Below, one piece after another: positions 1 through 15,918 of a stretch of DNA of 64,000 bases (positions are counted from its first letter, which is position 1; each line of letters begins with the position of its first letter). Source of the DNA: Blakeslea trispora (lineage: Eukaryota > Mucoromycota > Mucoromycetes > Mucorales > Choanephoraceae); NCBI GenBank assembly GCA_025331445.1, contig JAIWNE010000038.1:1-64000 (forward strand), given 5' to 3'. Position numbers and translations under genes: made by a program. The notes below the pieces were generated by a model. The model saw nothing but the letters and a program-made list of their open reading frames with translations. It was not told where the DNA came from and searched no databases.

Positions 1-597
1 ACATAATCCCACCAAGATAACATCGATGATATTCCATACAGATTTCCAATATTGCTAAGTTACATGTCAGTCCAGCCATAGACTATCGGAGTTTTAAGGC
101 TTACTGTGCCAAATGCTAACAGTCGAGTTGTCACTTCAACAATCATTGCTAAATTAATGATAGATTCACATAGAATAAACATAACTGAAGGGCTGAGTTA
201 AGGGGTCGTTTCTTAGTATTTAGCCTGCTCTAAAGTTACTTTCACCCTTACATACCATTTTTCTTCTAAAGACTAATGAAAAATAATTTTTTGCTTTAAT
301 TGTGTTTATCTTATTATGCTGGCTATATATCTTACCATCACAATAGTAACAAAACTCAGGATAGCAAGTGCTAAGTACAGTCCAATATAAAACTTTGAAT
401 ACATGAACCGATTGGCCATCCCTTTGATCATCTCGGACTTTGTGAGCTGATGTTGTGTTCGAGAGGAAGGAGGCAACAAAGAACTAACATGCAACATGTA
501 AGTCAAGATGTTGCTTATGAGCTTCAACAGAATACCTTGAATGGTCTTCTTCTGAAGCAAATAAGTGTGCTCGGTCATTGTCTTCTTCAAAAGGCAT
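1..597 (-). CDS. Voltage-sensor-type ion channel protein, 5' part only
   Basis: This is the N-terminal part of a membrane protein that runs off the left edge. Translation starts with MPFEEDNDRAHLF at 597. A 53-base intron (GTATTC to TAG) is removed early, another has a GTAAGA donor near 330, and a third starts after LLAFGT near 83. The spliced product has a hydrophilic N-terminus, a first membrane helix (FYIGLYLALAILSFVTIV), a second segment (FILCESIINLAMIVEV) and then YWKSVWNIIDVILVGLC. The pattern of Glu/Arg in the second helix followed by WNIIDV is typical of S2-S3 of voltage-gated Ion_trans domains. I recognise the type from fungal Ion_trans proteins of unknown substrate. The pore and the S4 arginines are outside the window, so ion selectivity cannot be judged. 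Confidence 0.75.
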
Positions 598-1446
598 TTC
601 TTTGCGTTCTATTGGTAATAGAATTAAAAAAAAAAAGGGAAATTTATGGGTCAGATTAAGCAAGTAAGTACTAGATTAAAAAAATCGGGTGAAAAAATAA
701 AGGATGAAATCCAGTTTAAAATAGAGTATCTGTGTATGTATGTACAGGCACATTAGAACAACAACAAATATTCAACGCGCTTCTTGTTTTATTGGTAGCT
801 ATTTCAAGTAGTATGATTGAATTGCATCAAGAGACAGACAGAGACAGAGAAATGACCAAGTGTAATGATTGAAAAGCTTCCCTGAATTAGACAATATATA
901 CTTTTTTTTTTGTAAACTAGCGGTCATCGGCTCGGAAGAATTTTGACAGGAAGAAATGCTAGCCTTCTATGGAAATATGATTGTAAAGTGTTCGACTGTT
1001 CTTTTCATAAACACCATTTACTCTTTATGTTTACTAGGCTTGAATTATGGACAGCAACATTATGTTAAGATGAGTGTTTTTTTAGTGTATTGGACACACT
1101 ATTATTTGAATAAAGAGAAATCAAGTCAGGCCAAAATCAAGAGAGAGAAAAAAAAAAGCTATTTTATTTAGATATAGCTATCTTCAAATCAGGCTGTACA
1201 CTTGCAAAGATGTTGAATAAGTTTAATATTGTCTTTTTTTTGGGGGGAGATACAAGATGAATAAAGTTATACAAAATAATCACTATAAGGCTGGATGTTA
1301 AGTGACCTGCACTCAGTCTTCAGTTGGGAGAGGGCCAGAGAATTTACCATGACTCTCCCGATAAATATGTTGGTATTCATGACCACCAAAACTGGATAAA
1401 ATGAATTTGATTAGCTCTTTTTCTTTTTCTTTCTCTTTTGTTTTTT
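598..1446. other. Intergenic region, no gene supported
   Basis: This stretch lies between the ion channel start and the DPAP stop, both on the minus strand. It should hold the channel promoter and the DPAP 3' end. It contains poly-A/T runs and a short GACA-type repeat near 830-850. An open frame at 956-1171 has no recognisable content and ends in a lysine-rich low-complexity tail, so I do not call it. Confidence 0.5.
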
Positions 1447-4796
<3,350 letters not shown>

Positions 4797-7646
4797 TTTT
4801 TTTTTTCGAAATAAAAAATAAAAAACGAAAAGAAAAAAAAAGGGAAATAAATAGAGGAAAATTAATTTTATTTTAAATTATAGTGCTGTATTACAATGAC
4901 ACAAGAAGGAGAAGATGTAGATAAGGTGTGAGCTGGTTATGCAAGATCAAATTTCTTTCCGTTTTTATCATATTTTGTCTTTTGTTTTCATGCCTTATTC
5001 AGTGTCTTTTATTTGTGTCCATGTTTAATAAGCAAGAAATTGTGAGCTTATTAGCTATTCTTTTTTAATAAAAAGTATGTGAAAAAAAGCCTTTATTCTT
5101 CTTTTTTGATTCATTAGTGCCATTAAAATTGCATTTTTAGAGATGATGCAAAAGACTTGCAAATAAACAAAAGATGAGCTGTGGAATTCACTGATGACAC
5201 TATATCTAGGATAACCCAATTGAATATCCATTAGTCTATACACATTAAATGTACCCCCCCCCCCTTTCTCACACAAAAAGAAAAAAATTAAACTTTATTT
5301 TGAAACCATCTTCAGTTTGTGTAACAAATTCGCAGTAGTAACGGATGGATATTTCTCTAGATTTACATTGCATCTACCCGAGATGTCTATGCTTTTGTTT
5401 CTTTTGGGTCGCTAACAGTAAAATTGTTTTACAGCGACTTGTACCAAAAAAAAGAAAGAAGTTATTTTTTTGGCAGATTCTAGTTGAAGACTATACTAAC
5501 AATACCAGCTATCAACGATACATGTCATTTGATTAAGTGTTAAAGTCGATGATAAGCTATCCTTTTTCTACGAGTGGTAGGTCCTCATACAAGAACCAGA
5601 ATAAGAGTTTATCACAGTAAGTATGAAGCAAGTACTAAATGAGCTCGCATTGATTAATCTACTCTGTCTTTTTAACATTTCACTATTTTTTTCTTTTATC
5701 AACATCTTGTTTTGCACAAGAAACTTAAGCTTTAGAAGCACACAATGTATCATTATTCATTTGTAAGGGAATCATGATTTTTGTTGAGGAAAACCACTTT
5801 TGAGGAAAATGACCTTTCTGATGTACAAGACGGGCTTATTCTTAGTGCATTCATATCTCCTCTTTCATTCAGTACAGAATAATGTTTATCATTCTCAAAG
5901 TTCTTTCTATTCTTTCAAGGCACCCAACTTACTCTCCCTTTGTAACAAGATGTACCTGCACAATGAATATCATGAAGTTGACTGTTGATAAACATAGATA
6001 CATGACTTTATCTTACTGCAAAGTTTTGTCTTTGTCTATTCGAATTTTAGACTCGCTTATATCGATAGCTTGCATGAATCTTCTCTATGGATTACTATGT
6101 TGTATGCATTCAGTAGAAACACAGAGATAGACAAACATACATGTTTGTACCAGATGGGAATAGTGCTACATTACAGCCTGTTGTTCTTGCACTGACCAGA
6201 TTGATTAGTTGACAGTTGCTGTCTCTACGTATCTCCAAGATTTCAATTGGCTTTTAAGAAAAGTTCTTTTTTGGGCCAATAAACTGTCCAAGCAAAGTAT
6301 TTCAAGAACGCTACAAGAACAAACTTGCGAAAACTTATTTATAAAAAAAAAAAAAAAAAGAAAATCCTTGTGTTAGTTCCTTTAAGCTTAAACAAATGTT
6401 CTGATTAAAATGGCTTCTTACTGCCTCTCCTTTAAAGAAAGTTCCTTATCTCATATAACTTTAAATACAATCTACTGCTTTTTTTTGAGACACTCCTTAT
6501 TCTTATTTTGCCACGTTTCTTATTGTTTGTTGCTGATATTAAGAATGGCTTGATGGTACAGTAGTGCTGTCAGCTTAAATTATATGAGTAACAGGTTGAA
6601 ATATGCTTTTGAAGGCTAATGACAAGCAAATTATGATGGTTCAAGGAACTTTTTTTATTTTTTTGTATATTGATTATGGATACTCTATACAAATTAAAAT
6701 GCATTGATAAATTGAAAGAAATATGCAAAAAAAAAACCCCTTTTTTTCCCGAAATTTACTAGAGCATAATACATATAAAACAAAAAGGATCTCCTTGAAG
6801 AATGATCCACAAAATATCTAAAGGAAGGGGTGTAAATGACAATGAAAAATAGTGACCTTTTTTTTTGGGATTTATGTTTAGATAATCGACCTATTGTTTT
6901 GGCCCTGAAAAAGTCAATCATCGATTAGACTGCATCCTTACTCTGGTTGAATTGACTGGCTCTTTTCTCGGATAGGGATGACTGTTGCTGGTTTAGGGAA
7001 GGAGGTCATATTGATCTTGGTTGATATTGATTCTGAGTGTTCCATGTCTGCTCTAACATTCAATCAATTACTTTCCTTTTTTTTTTTTTTAAGAAAAAAT
7101 AGCCTATATCGTACTACATCAGTTGCTCGATTTAAGAGTGTTTGATATAAGAGTACTTTTATCGCTTCAAGTGCCCCTTAATTTAGGAATATGAACATGC
7201 TTAAATAAAGCAATGATTGTAGTTGGAGTCAGCTTCTACAGACTAAGCTGTATTCACATAGTTGAAAAATATTGAGATGACTCAAAATTTAAGAGAGTAG
7301 GGCTGTTTCTTTCTTTTCGCTTTTGTCCCAAATTTAAAACGAGTTTTCTATCGAATAAGCCTATAACTAGCAATACTCTTGGTTTGATTTAGGGTATCTA
7401 CAATGACACAAATCCTAAAATCAATACTTTGAAGAGTTATTCAACAAGACCAAAGTTGCAATGAAGCGGGCTGAAAGACTGTCTAAACAGCTACTCTGTA
7501 AGATAAAAAATTAGAATAAATCAAACTTTTATGCCATATTGGTTTTATTGTGCTACACCTTGCTGAGTTTTAAAAAGAGAGAAATTGACTCTTTTTTTTT
7601 TTTTTTTTTTGCTTTCTTTAGTTTTCTTTTGTTTACAATATTATCA
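4797..7646. other. 2.8-kb gene-poor intergenic region
   Basis: The region lies between the divergent starts of the DPAP gene (-) and the BRWD-like gene (+), so both promoters are inside it. Open frames here (for example 5345-5536, 5882-6130 and 6694-6921) are short, AT-driven and show no family resemblance. A poly-C run sits at 5246-5257 and long poly-A tracts lie near 6344 and 7600. The only structured feature I see is a possible pogo-type inverted-repeat remnant at 7115-7156, listed separately. Confidence 0.5.
7115..7156. repeat. Possible degenerate pogo-like terminal repeat
   Basis: The sequence starting TACATCAGTTGCTCGATTTA and continuing AAGAGTGTTTGATATAAG resembles the left end of the MITE at 36443 (TA, CAGT, CTC, ATTTAAGRGTGTT, then a second TAAGRGTA unit). 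No matching right end was found within several hundred bases, so this is at most a solo or eroded terminus. Confidence 0.35.
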
Positions 7647-10600
7647 ATGGAACAAGGTAATCTTACTCTTATTCTACGTCACAACAAAATCCAAAAAATA
7701 AAGAGAGGAAATTAATTTGCTTATTGTTATTATGCAGAGGTAAACTACTGCTTATAATAGAAAAAGACAGAGAAAACAGTCTTCCCTTTTGCTCTATAGA
7801 TAACTGACATCTTGATAGCTGTACTACTTGATCACTCAATTCCTAGCAGCAGGACCATGTCAAGAAGCAGCGCGTGCTTTAGAAAGAGAACTAGATCAAC
7901 ATCGTCAACTATTGCCTCAGACTATTACGTATGAAGGCAAACAAGTCCCCATGACACTGGATCGATTGGTGAGATTGTAAAACACACACACACACACACA
8001 CTTTTTTTAAACTCATGTCTATCTAGTCTAAAGAATACCCTCAAGTCAGCAATAACTACCTACTTGAACTTTTGAGTCACCTTTTAGCTCACTTTAAAGA
8101 AACAGGCGATCCAAGTGTGTTGCGAGTGAATGCACTAAGGCATGGCGATCACTCTTTATTTACCTTGTTGTCTGCATTTATACCTTCTTCTTCAATACAG
8201 CCATGTCACTATATGATCATGTCACCTCAACAATTAGACAAATTACCTATTCGTAAGCAAAATCAAGTATGGCAATGTTCATCATGTCTTTGGCCCTAAT
8301 CATTCAATCTAGATCGACTGTTGATTGCTAGAGAAATGGGAGCCAAAGTGTTGAAAAAGACAGATATGCCTACTTCATTATCTACCTTTTATCGTGAAGT
8401 AAGTATCAACAATTTGACGAGAGCCCAGTTAAACTCATAAAAAAAAACAAACAAAGCGTGTCACCATCTCGGGTCATCGTAGTCCAGTCTATTCCGTTGT
8501 ATTTGACAAGACCAACCGACGTTTATTTACGGGCAGTGATGATTTTCTAGTTAAGGTATGGTGTGTTCGAACAGGTTATTTGATTCATACGATGCGTGGT
8601 CATCAGAATGCCATTGCAGATATTGCCATCAACCAAGAGAATACATTGATTGCCACTGCTTCCACCGATGGTTGTGTGCGTGTCTGGACAATGGATGAAT
8701 ACAAGCCTATTTTTTGTTTAAGGCCTAATTCCAATACGGTACAGTTCAACTCAAATAAGGGTTGAATGGATTTACTGATTGTCTTCTAGATCAAACCTTT
8801 CACCACCGTCAAATTCTCACCTTCTCCTCGATCCGATACACGTTATTTGATGGCCACGAACGAAGATGGCTTTGTTCGGTTATGGCGATGGGATCGTGAC
8901 ACACTTCAGTTCTTTGATCTAGATACACCCATCACATTCAGCTGTCGATTCAGAGCCAGAGATCGTCTACGATGTTCTTCATTCAACTATACAGGCACCA
9001 AATTTGCAGTAGCAGGTGATGATGGATTTGTCTATGTCTTTTCAACCTTACCTGTCCAAACCACGCTCGACAGCACAACGACCCATGAAGAAACCAACAA
9101 GACAGCAGCCACCGGTCGAGGCAGAAGACGGTTTGCCAATGCACTCTTTCCTGATAAAAATGGACTCTCTCAAGATCAACCAGTGGTGACGATTGGTACA
9201 TTAGAGGGACATAGAGGAAGTGTGACTGATTTGGCCTATAGTCATGATGGTCAACGTATCTTGAGTGGCAGTCAGGATGGTACAGCACGTCTCTGGACAT
9301 TGGATCCTCAGACAAAGGCATGGCGTTCAATCGTCTTGGACTTGAAACAACCTTTACCCAACACACCTATCGTTCGACCCTCTCAACCTCACTCCACTGC
9401 CATGAGTCGATCTACCTCTTGTCAACCCTCTACGGTATCGAGTCGAACTGAAATAGGTCAGCTCATGCCCTCTTTAGATGAAGTGCCCGAGACAATGGAA
9501 TTGGATCCTGTTCCTGTAGAACAACCGGAAGAAACAGTAGATCCCAAGGTATCCATGATTGCATGGTCTGCCGATGATCGATACTGTATTGTCGCTTCTA
9601 ATGGAGGAGACATTCGTGTGTATTATGCCTACGATGGTCAACCTGCTTGCATCCTCAAGGGTCATGAAGGAGAGATTTATGCACTCGACAACCATCCATT
9701 AGACTCAAGTACGCTCTTGTCTGCTGGCTATGACGGTAATGTGATCTTGTGGGACATTCAAAAGCAAAAAGTCATCAACTGCACACATCATCGAGGCAGA
9801 ACATTCACGGACTGCAAATTCAGCAAGGATGCCACAAAGTATGCCATTACAGATGAAGAAGGTCATTGTACACTCTACAGTCTGGGTGGCCTTGATCGAG
9901 ACTATGAGCAGGTCCGTAGTTGGGAACGAGGTCAGTATTTTATGACAGACTATCAAGCACTTCGTCATTTTGTCGATGGTACCTTTGTGGATGAACCTAC
10001 TCAACAACTACCTTATGCCATGCCACCCTCACTTATCATCGATCTTCAGGGTGTAGCCTATCCAAACCAAAAGAGACCTGGCTATGGTCGTGCCATTCCT
10101 ACTCAGTCAGAGACCTTTGAACTGGAAGATCAACGTCGTATGGCCTGTTATGATCAAGAGGAAGAAGAAATACGTCGTATTCAACTGATTGTCTTGCCTC
10201 ATCTGGATCGTGCGACCGTGGCTCGTCATCGACGTGAGTTTGTCAAGAACGAGGATGATGAAGAAGACAATCCGGCCCATGCCACTCAACTGTTTCAAAT
10301 GGCTCCTTTACCTCCTGCTCTCTTACCAGATGATTCGGAAGATGAAGATTATCATGATGACGAACCAGGCAATGCGGCCTATGCCTCCAGTGCAGGTAGC
10401 AGTAGTGACGAAGAAGCAGGATCCGATGATTTCGTGCATCGTTCCGTCGTTCAGATTGTAGCCGATGATGCAGAAGAAGAAGAGGAGGAGGATGAGGATG
10501 AAGAAGAGGAAGGCGGTCCTGTCACCCGAAGTCGTGCTGGACAGTTACCCTTACGTGTCTTGTCTGATCCTCGTGGTCATCGTACGCGAGGACGAGGTCG

Positions 10601-12360
10601 AGGCCGAGGTAATCAACTGAGCACGACACGAGGTAGGCCCAGTCGTAAGAGAACAAGAGGTCGATTGGAAAGTGATGATGATTTAGATGAAGAACAACCT
10701 GTACGTGCTCGTGCTAGAAGAAGAAGAGTGACAGAGCGACCTAGTTATGTTGAGAGTGATTTAGAAGAAGAGGATGAGGAAGAAGAAGATGAATTTGTAG
10801 ATATCGATACACCCCAAGAAGAAGAACAAAGACCAAGAGGGTCCAATAAGGCAGGTCCTTCAAATGCATCTGAAGATCGTAAAGGTAAAAGACGTTTAAG
10901 GTCCAATGCCATCATGATATCCGAAGAAGAAGAAGAGGAGGAAGAAGAGAAGGAGGAAGAAGAAGAAAACAAGCATAAAGAAACTACAGAAAGACGATCT
11001 GTCTATGTGCCTTCTCATTTCCGAATTCCTTCCAGTTCTACAGAAGTATCGAGACCACCAGGTCGATTGACTCGAAGCCGAACCTTGACGGCTGAAACTG
11101 CACCCACGCCACCTGTTCAGAGACGTCCTGGTAGACAACGAGACGTACCTCGTGAACTGTCCGAGGAAGAGATCAAAGAATACGAACCGATTCCCTGGAT
11201 CACCAGCACAGAACGTTCGCTTGTAAAATACTTGCCTCAACTAGGTGACACAGTGGCTATCCTGACCGAGGGCTATCAACAATACCTCAAGGTATCTGAA
11301 CTCAAATCTCTCTTTGACCACCGCCATTGTCATTTCCGTGAACCTGTCATGTTTGCCAAAGTCCAACAGATTCAATGGCAAGTAGGCCCCCCTGCCTACT
11401 GTAAACTCAAGCTCTCCATCCTTCAACTCACCAATCTGGCCCAGGTGATTCATGAACAAGCCGATCCCATCTGGCATCGATCGGGTCGAGATGAGATGAT
11501 TGAATATACAGATGAAGATGGCTCTCCTGAATTCATTGTGCTCTGGGAAAGATTTGCGGCTTCCATGAGCGTCTTCAAGAGCCTGAGACAAGGTCAGCGG
11601 GTGGATGCTATGTATGATGAGGGACAATATACAGGTACGATTGCCTATTGCAACACCACTCATCTTGGTTGGAAACAAGCTCAGCTGCCTAGTCCCTGGG
11701 CTTATTATCATGTGATTTGGGATGATCCAGGATCGAATGCGGAGGATTTGTGTCCCTGGGAATTGGTGCCTTCGGGAGAAGATTTCCGATCCCGTTATGA
11801 TGTTCAGCCTAGCTTGACAACGGCTCAGATTGAACGGGCGCGGGATGTGATTGATTGGTTATCGAATACAGAAGATTTCTTTTTGTATGTGCATAAAGTG
11901 AACTATCATGATTATCCAGCTTATCTGTCTGTGGTTGCCTATCCTCTCTGTCTCAGTACGGTGGTTGAACGGCTGAACAATCAGTTTTATCGATCCATTG
12001 AAGTAAGTGATTGATTGATCTATAGACAAGAGCTAAATAGATATAAAGGGATTGTTGGATGATGTTGAGCTGATCAAGAAGAATGCTCAAAAGTATAATG
12101 CAGATTCATCACCAGCTCATAAGAATGCTGTTCGATTAGCCAATTTCTTCAAGACCCGTATGCAAAGTAAGTTTAGGACACGTCTGTCTGAGTGATTATT
12201 GACTCCCTGCTTAGAACCTTCCATGCCTTTATCTCTTTCTCGAGGCAAGAGGATCATGAAAGAAGAATCGGATGATGAATATGATGTAGAAGAAGAAAAG
12301 AGACAAGACAGTGAAGAAGACTTTGTTCGTGATGATAGTGAGGATGATTATTCTGAATAA
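7647..12360 (+). CDS. BRWD/PHIP-like WD40-bromodomain protein
   Basis: Large predicted nuclear chromatin protein of the BRWD1/BRWD3/PHIP type. The N-terminal motif LYYLITQFLAAGPCQEAAR matches the first helices of that family. WD40 blades follow from about 8450: GHRSPVYSVVFD, GHQNAIADIAI, then units ending VRLWRW, VYVF, ARLW, IRVY, VILWD and CTLY, about eight in all. A long acidic, Arg-rich region (10150-11150) leads to the conserved block EYEPIPWITSTERSLVKYLP and PWELVP, which in PHIP forms the CryptoTudor fold that binds methylated H3K4. One bromodomain follows (ARDVIDW to LANFF), with its Asn in KYNADSS; animal homologues have two. The main exon is 8847-12014. Stop is at 12358. The start is uncertain: ATG at 7647 plus an intron to 7846 cannot be joined in frame with the first conserved codons without choosing a later acceptor. 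In animals these are CUL4-DDB1 receptors; whether that holds here is unknown. Confidence 0.88.
7982..8001. repeat. (CA)n microsatellite inside an intron
   Basis: About ten CA dinucleotides lie just after the GTGAGATTG donor in an early intron of the BRWD-like gene. It is probably a neutral length polymorphism. Confidence 0.85.
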
Positions 12361-12381
12361 ATAAAAATAAAAAAAATTTTA

Positions 12382-12991
12382 CTAAGATCGTTTTAGCTTG
12401 AGTATTAATTTATGCCATTGTTGGCTCATGGTATGTAAAACAGAAGTATGGGTAGTGTTGAGCAAGTTGGAATCGGATTGTCTTCGGTGAATGGTTGGAT
12501 CATGCTGTGTTAGCTTCAAGAGAGGCATAGAGAGACGATGGAGTGTTTTGGATGGCATCTTTTCTTCCAGAATAGGCTGAATAGGTTGGTAGACAAGAGG
12601 TTTAGGTGGGTATTGCATGACTGATTGAGGATAAAGTGATGATTTTTTGGTTTTTAGTTTGGATGGATCATGATAGAATTTGTTTTTCAGATAGACGGAT
12701 GATTTTCTTAGTAGATCACCAGCCGATCGATACCGTCGATTGATCTTGATGGGTTCAATCACACTGGGGATAGAACAGCTTGATTCGACTGACTGTAGAC
12801 TACACTAAAGAGAACAAAAGTTGAGTGATAAGCACAAATCAAACTAATCACTCTTTTACTTGATCTATGGCTATTTCAGGCTGATAGAGCTTATCAAAAC
12901 GACAGAGTAATTCCTTTGTAAATGAATGATGTGATCTTCTTGATAAACCACTAGGCAAAGGCAGCCAATCATGATCTTTGGGTGTTTGCAT
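12382..12991 (-). CDS. Small basic protein of unknown function
   Basis: The start is MQTPKDHDWLPLPSGLSRRS at 12991. One intron (GTAAAAGAG to TTTAG, about 55 bases) joins AIDQ to CSLQSVESS, and the reading frame then continues to HKLILKLKRS at 12382. The product is about 185 residues, rich in Ser, Lys, Arg, Pro and Leu, with no signal peptide, membrane segment or domain that I recognise. Its basic Ser-rich composition would suit a phosphoregulated or nucleic-acid-associated protein, but that is only a guess. The stop is 21 bases from the stop of the convergent BRWD-like gene, so the two 3' UTRs must overlap. The clean intron and coherent frame support a real gene. Confidence 0.7.
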
Positions 12992-13155
12992 TGGGAATAA
13001 CAAGCAAAAAGAAAAAAGGTAAAAAAAAAAAGAGGGGGGGGGGTGTTTGACACTTTATCATTTTAATATGAAACACGTGGAAAAAAACAACCAAAAACAG
13101 AAAGTGTTTATTGTCAAGTGTGGCTTAAAGAAGGATGTATTACGTAATAATTGAA

Positions 13156-13989
<834 letters not shown>

Positions 13990-14170
13990 GTTGATAGTTA
14001 CTGCTTTGTTGAGAGAGAGAGAAAAAAAAAAAAGAAAAGGAGAAAAAAAAAATATTCTCTTATAAAAACAATTAAAGCGCCGATTCAACTCTATTTAACC
14101 TTCTATTTTTTTATTTTATTGCTCTCGCTTTTTTTTTTTTTTTTTTTATTTTCATTGTTCTACTTTTCTT

Positions 14171-15897
14171 ATGAATTCTATACCAAAGAAAGCAGTTGTG
14201 TTTTATTGCCCAATCATACCAAACCAAGCAATGCCTTACATAGACAAGATTTCATTGGCTGGTTGCTCAGGGCAAATTGCTTTAGAACAGAGAGGTGGTA
14301 CATGGTACAGACACACGAAATAAACACATCAGCATAACTCCTCCTATTTTCTTTCTTGTAGATATAGTCACACAACTCATGGGCACATCTTTTGAACAGA
14401 GGTAACAATGGCTTATCATATGCTTCCCTTTTTACTGATGATCACCCAAGATTTCATCCAATGACAATCTGTCTTTTATCCAATCAAACAGAACCTATTG
14501 AATCAGTAGCCCAAATCTATCAGAAACAACACAATGTAGTCATGGTTGATTTCACAGACTATCAAGGCAACCCCTATTTACTGATCAATCAAGCCTGTCA
14601 ACAACAACCCAACAGACCAGACATGGTTTACTATCTGATTGCACCTGCACCTGTCAAGAAGATAAACCAACAGCATCCAATGGCACCACGTCAAAGTCAC
14701 GTGATGAAACAAGGAGTACAATTGGCCATTGCAGATCAGACACTTGTCTATAGTTGCTTTCATTCAGGTTCATGTCGTCAAGATAAGGTAGAGCGATTTG
14801 ATGGACAAGAGATTGTAGCGTATGGTGGTCATCAGATGATTTTGGCATGGCACTTGATGGCAGAAATTGCCTATAAATTAGGATTTACAGATAAATATGG
14901 CGCATAATAGCATACACACAAATAAATTGTCTTTTCTTTTCTTTTTCTTTTTTTCTTTAGAATGTTGTTAACAGAAGCAAATGTAGAAGCATTAGTCCAT
15001 GCTAAAGAAGATTCAAAGTTGAATACCATCAAGGCCTATCTAGAAGATCAAAGAAAACAACAGCCTTATTATCAATCACCCAATCAGCCTAGATCAAGAC
15101 CAGCATCAGTCAGTGTAAGTGATATTCAAAGTATGGCCTTTACTACCTCCATCAGTGAGATCATCAGAAGAAAGCAAGTAGATCAGCCAAAAATAAGCAA
15201 GTCTAGATTACCATCTTCCAATGGACTTCATCTCTTAAAGAGTTTCAAGTCACCTAATTTAGCATTTGAAAGAATGACAGCAAGTTTATCTTTGTTTGAT
15301 CAATGACAACAAAATCTCATATTTTATGATAGATCAAACATCCTACACCACCCAAATTAGGCCTGTTTAATAAAGGAAAATCATCAGCGCATGGGAAACC
15401 AGGTAAGCATGTTTGATAGATGTAAGAGAAAGAAAAAAGAGAGTTTTAAGCAAGTAAGCATAGTGCCAGATTTGGTATTTTCAGAAGACAGATTCTTAAA
15501 GAAACCATCTTCTGTCTCTAAATACTTTAGAAAACCACACACTCCATCAACCCATCTCAGTCTACCTAAACAAACAACCCATGCCACTCAGACACCTTGG
15601 TCTACACTACCTGAATCAGTCATCAGCAGTCAAGAAAACCCCATCCTACAGCTACCTAGCTATCCTTCTGTCAAATCATTAAAGATCGAATCACCTTACC
15701 TTGAAGAACCCATCTTGGATTCTGCCAGTGAAGAAAGTAGTCTTTATCAGTATGTTCAGAGCCCTTTGTTGAAAAGACATCGATCACCCCCTGAATCTGT
15801 TGGTCTTGATTGGCAGTTGGATACATCTTCTGTCTTACAAGATGATCTATCTATGCTCCACCATGCCAATGACTTTTGGACCACATTAAAGAGATAA
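14171..15897 (+). CDS. Unrecognised multi-exon gene (possibly two adjacent genes)
   Basis: The first exon starts MNSIPKKAVVFYCPIIPNQ at 14171. Clean introns join ALEQR to DIVTQLMGTSFEQR (acceptor near 14360), and then to FHPMTICLLSNQTEPIESVA (49-base intron GTAACA to CAAG). The next block has a mixed alpha/beta look (VVMVDFTDY, VYYLIAP, LVYSCFHSGSC). The frame then either stops at 14907 or uses a GTATGG donor near 14819 to join an exon beginning MLLTEANVEALVHAKED, which has a strong polypyrimidine-AG acceptor before it. The C-terminal part is Ser/Pro/Lys-rich and disordered-looking, with one clear intron (GTAAGC at 15402 to GCCAG) giving GKPDLVFSEDRFL, and stops at 15897. No known domain was recognised. 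Two of the junctions lack obvious canonical donors, so the model from 14800 to 15390 is uncertain. It could be a globular N-terminal protein followed by a separate Ser-rich one. Confidence 0.6.
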
Positions 15898-15918
15898 ATG
15901 TTTATTTTTTTTTATTGT

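Noticed and set aside
956..1171. 71-codon + strand frame
   Set aside because: AT-driven composition, Lys-rich low-complexity tail, no splice context or family resemblance.
10745..11711. Minus-strand frames opposite the BRWD-like gene
   Set aside because: Antisense shadows of the acidic Glu/Asp repeats (poly-Ser) and of conserved coding sequence.
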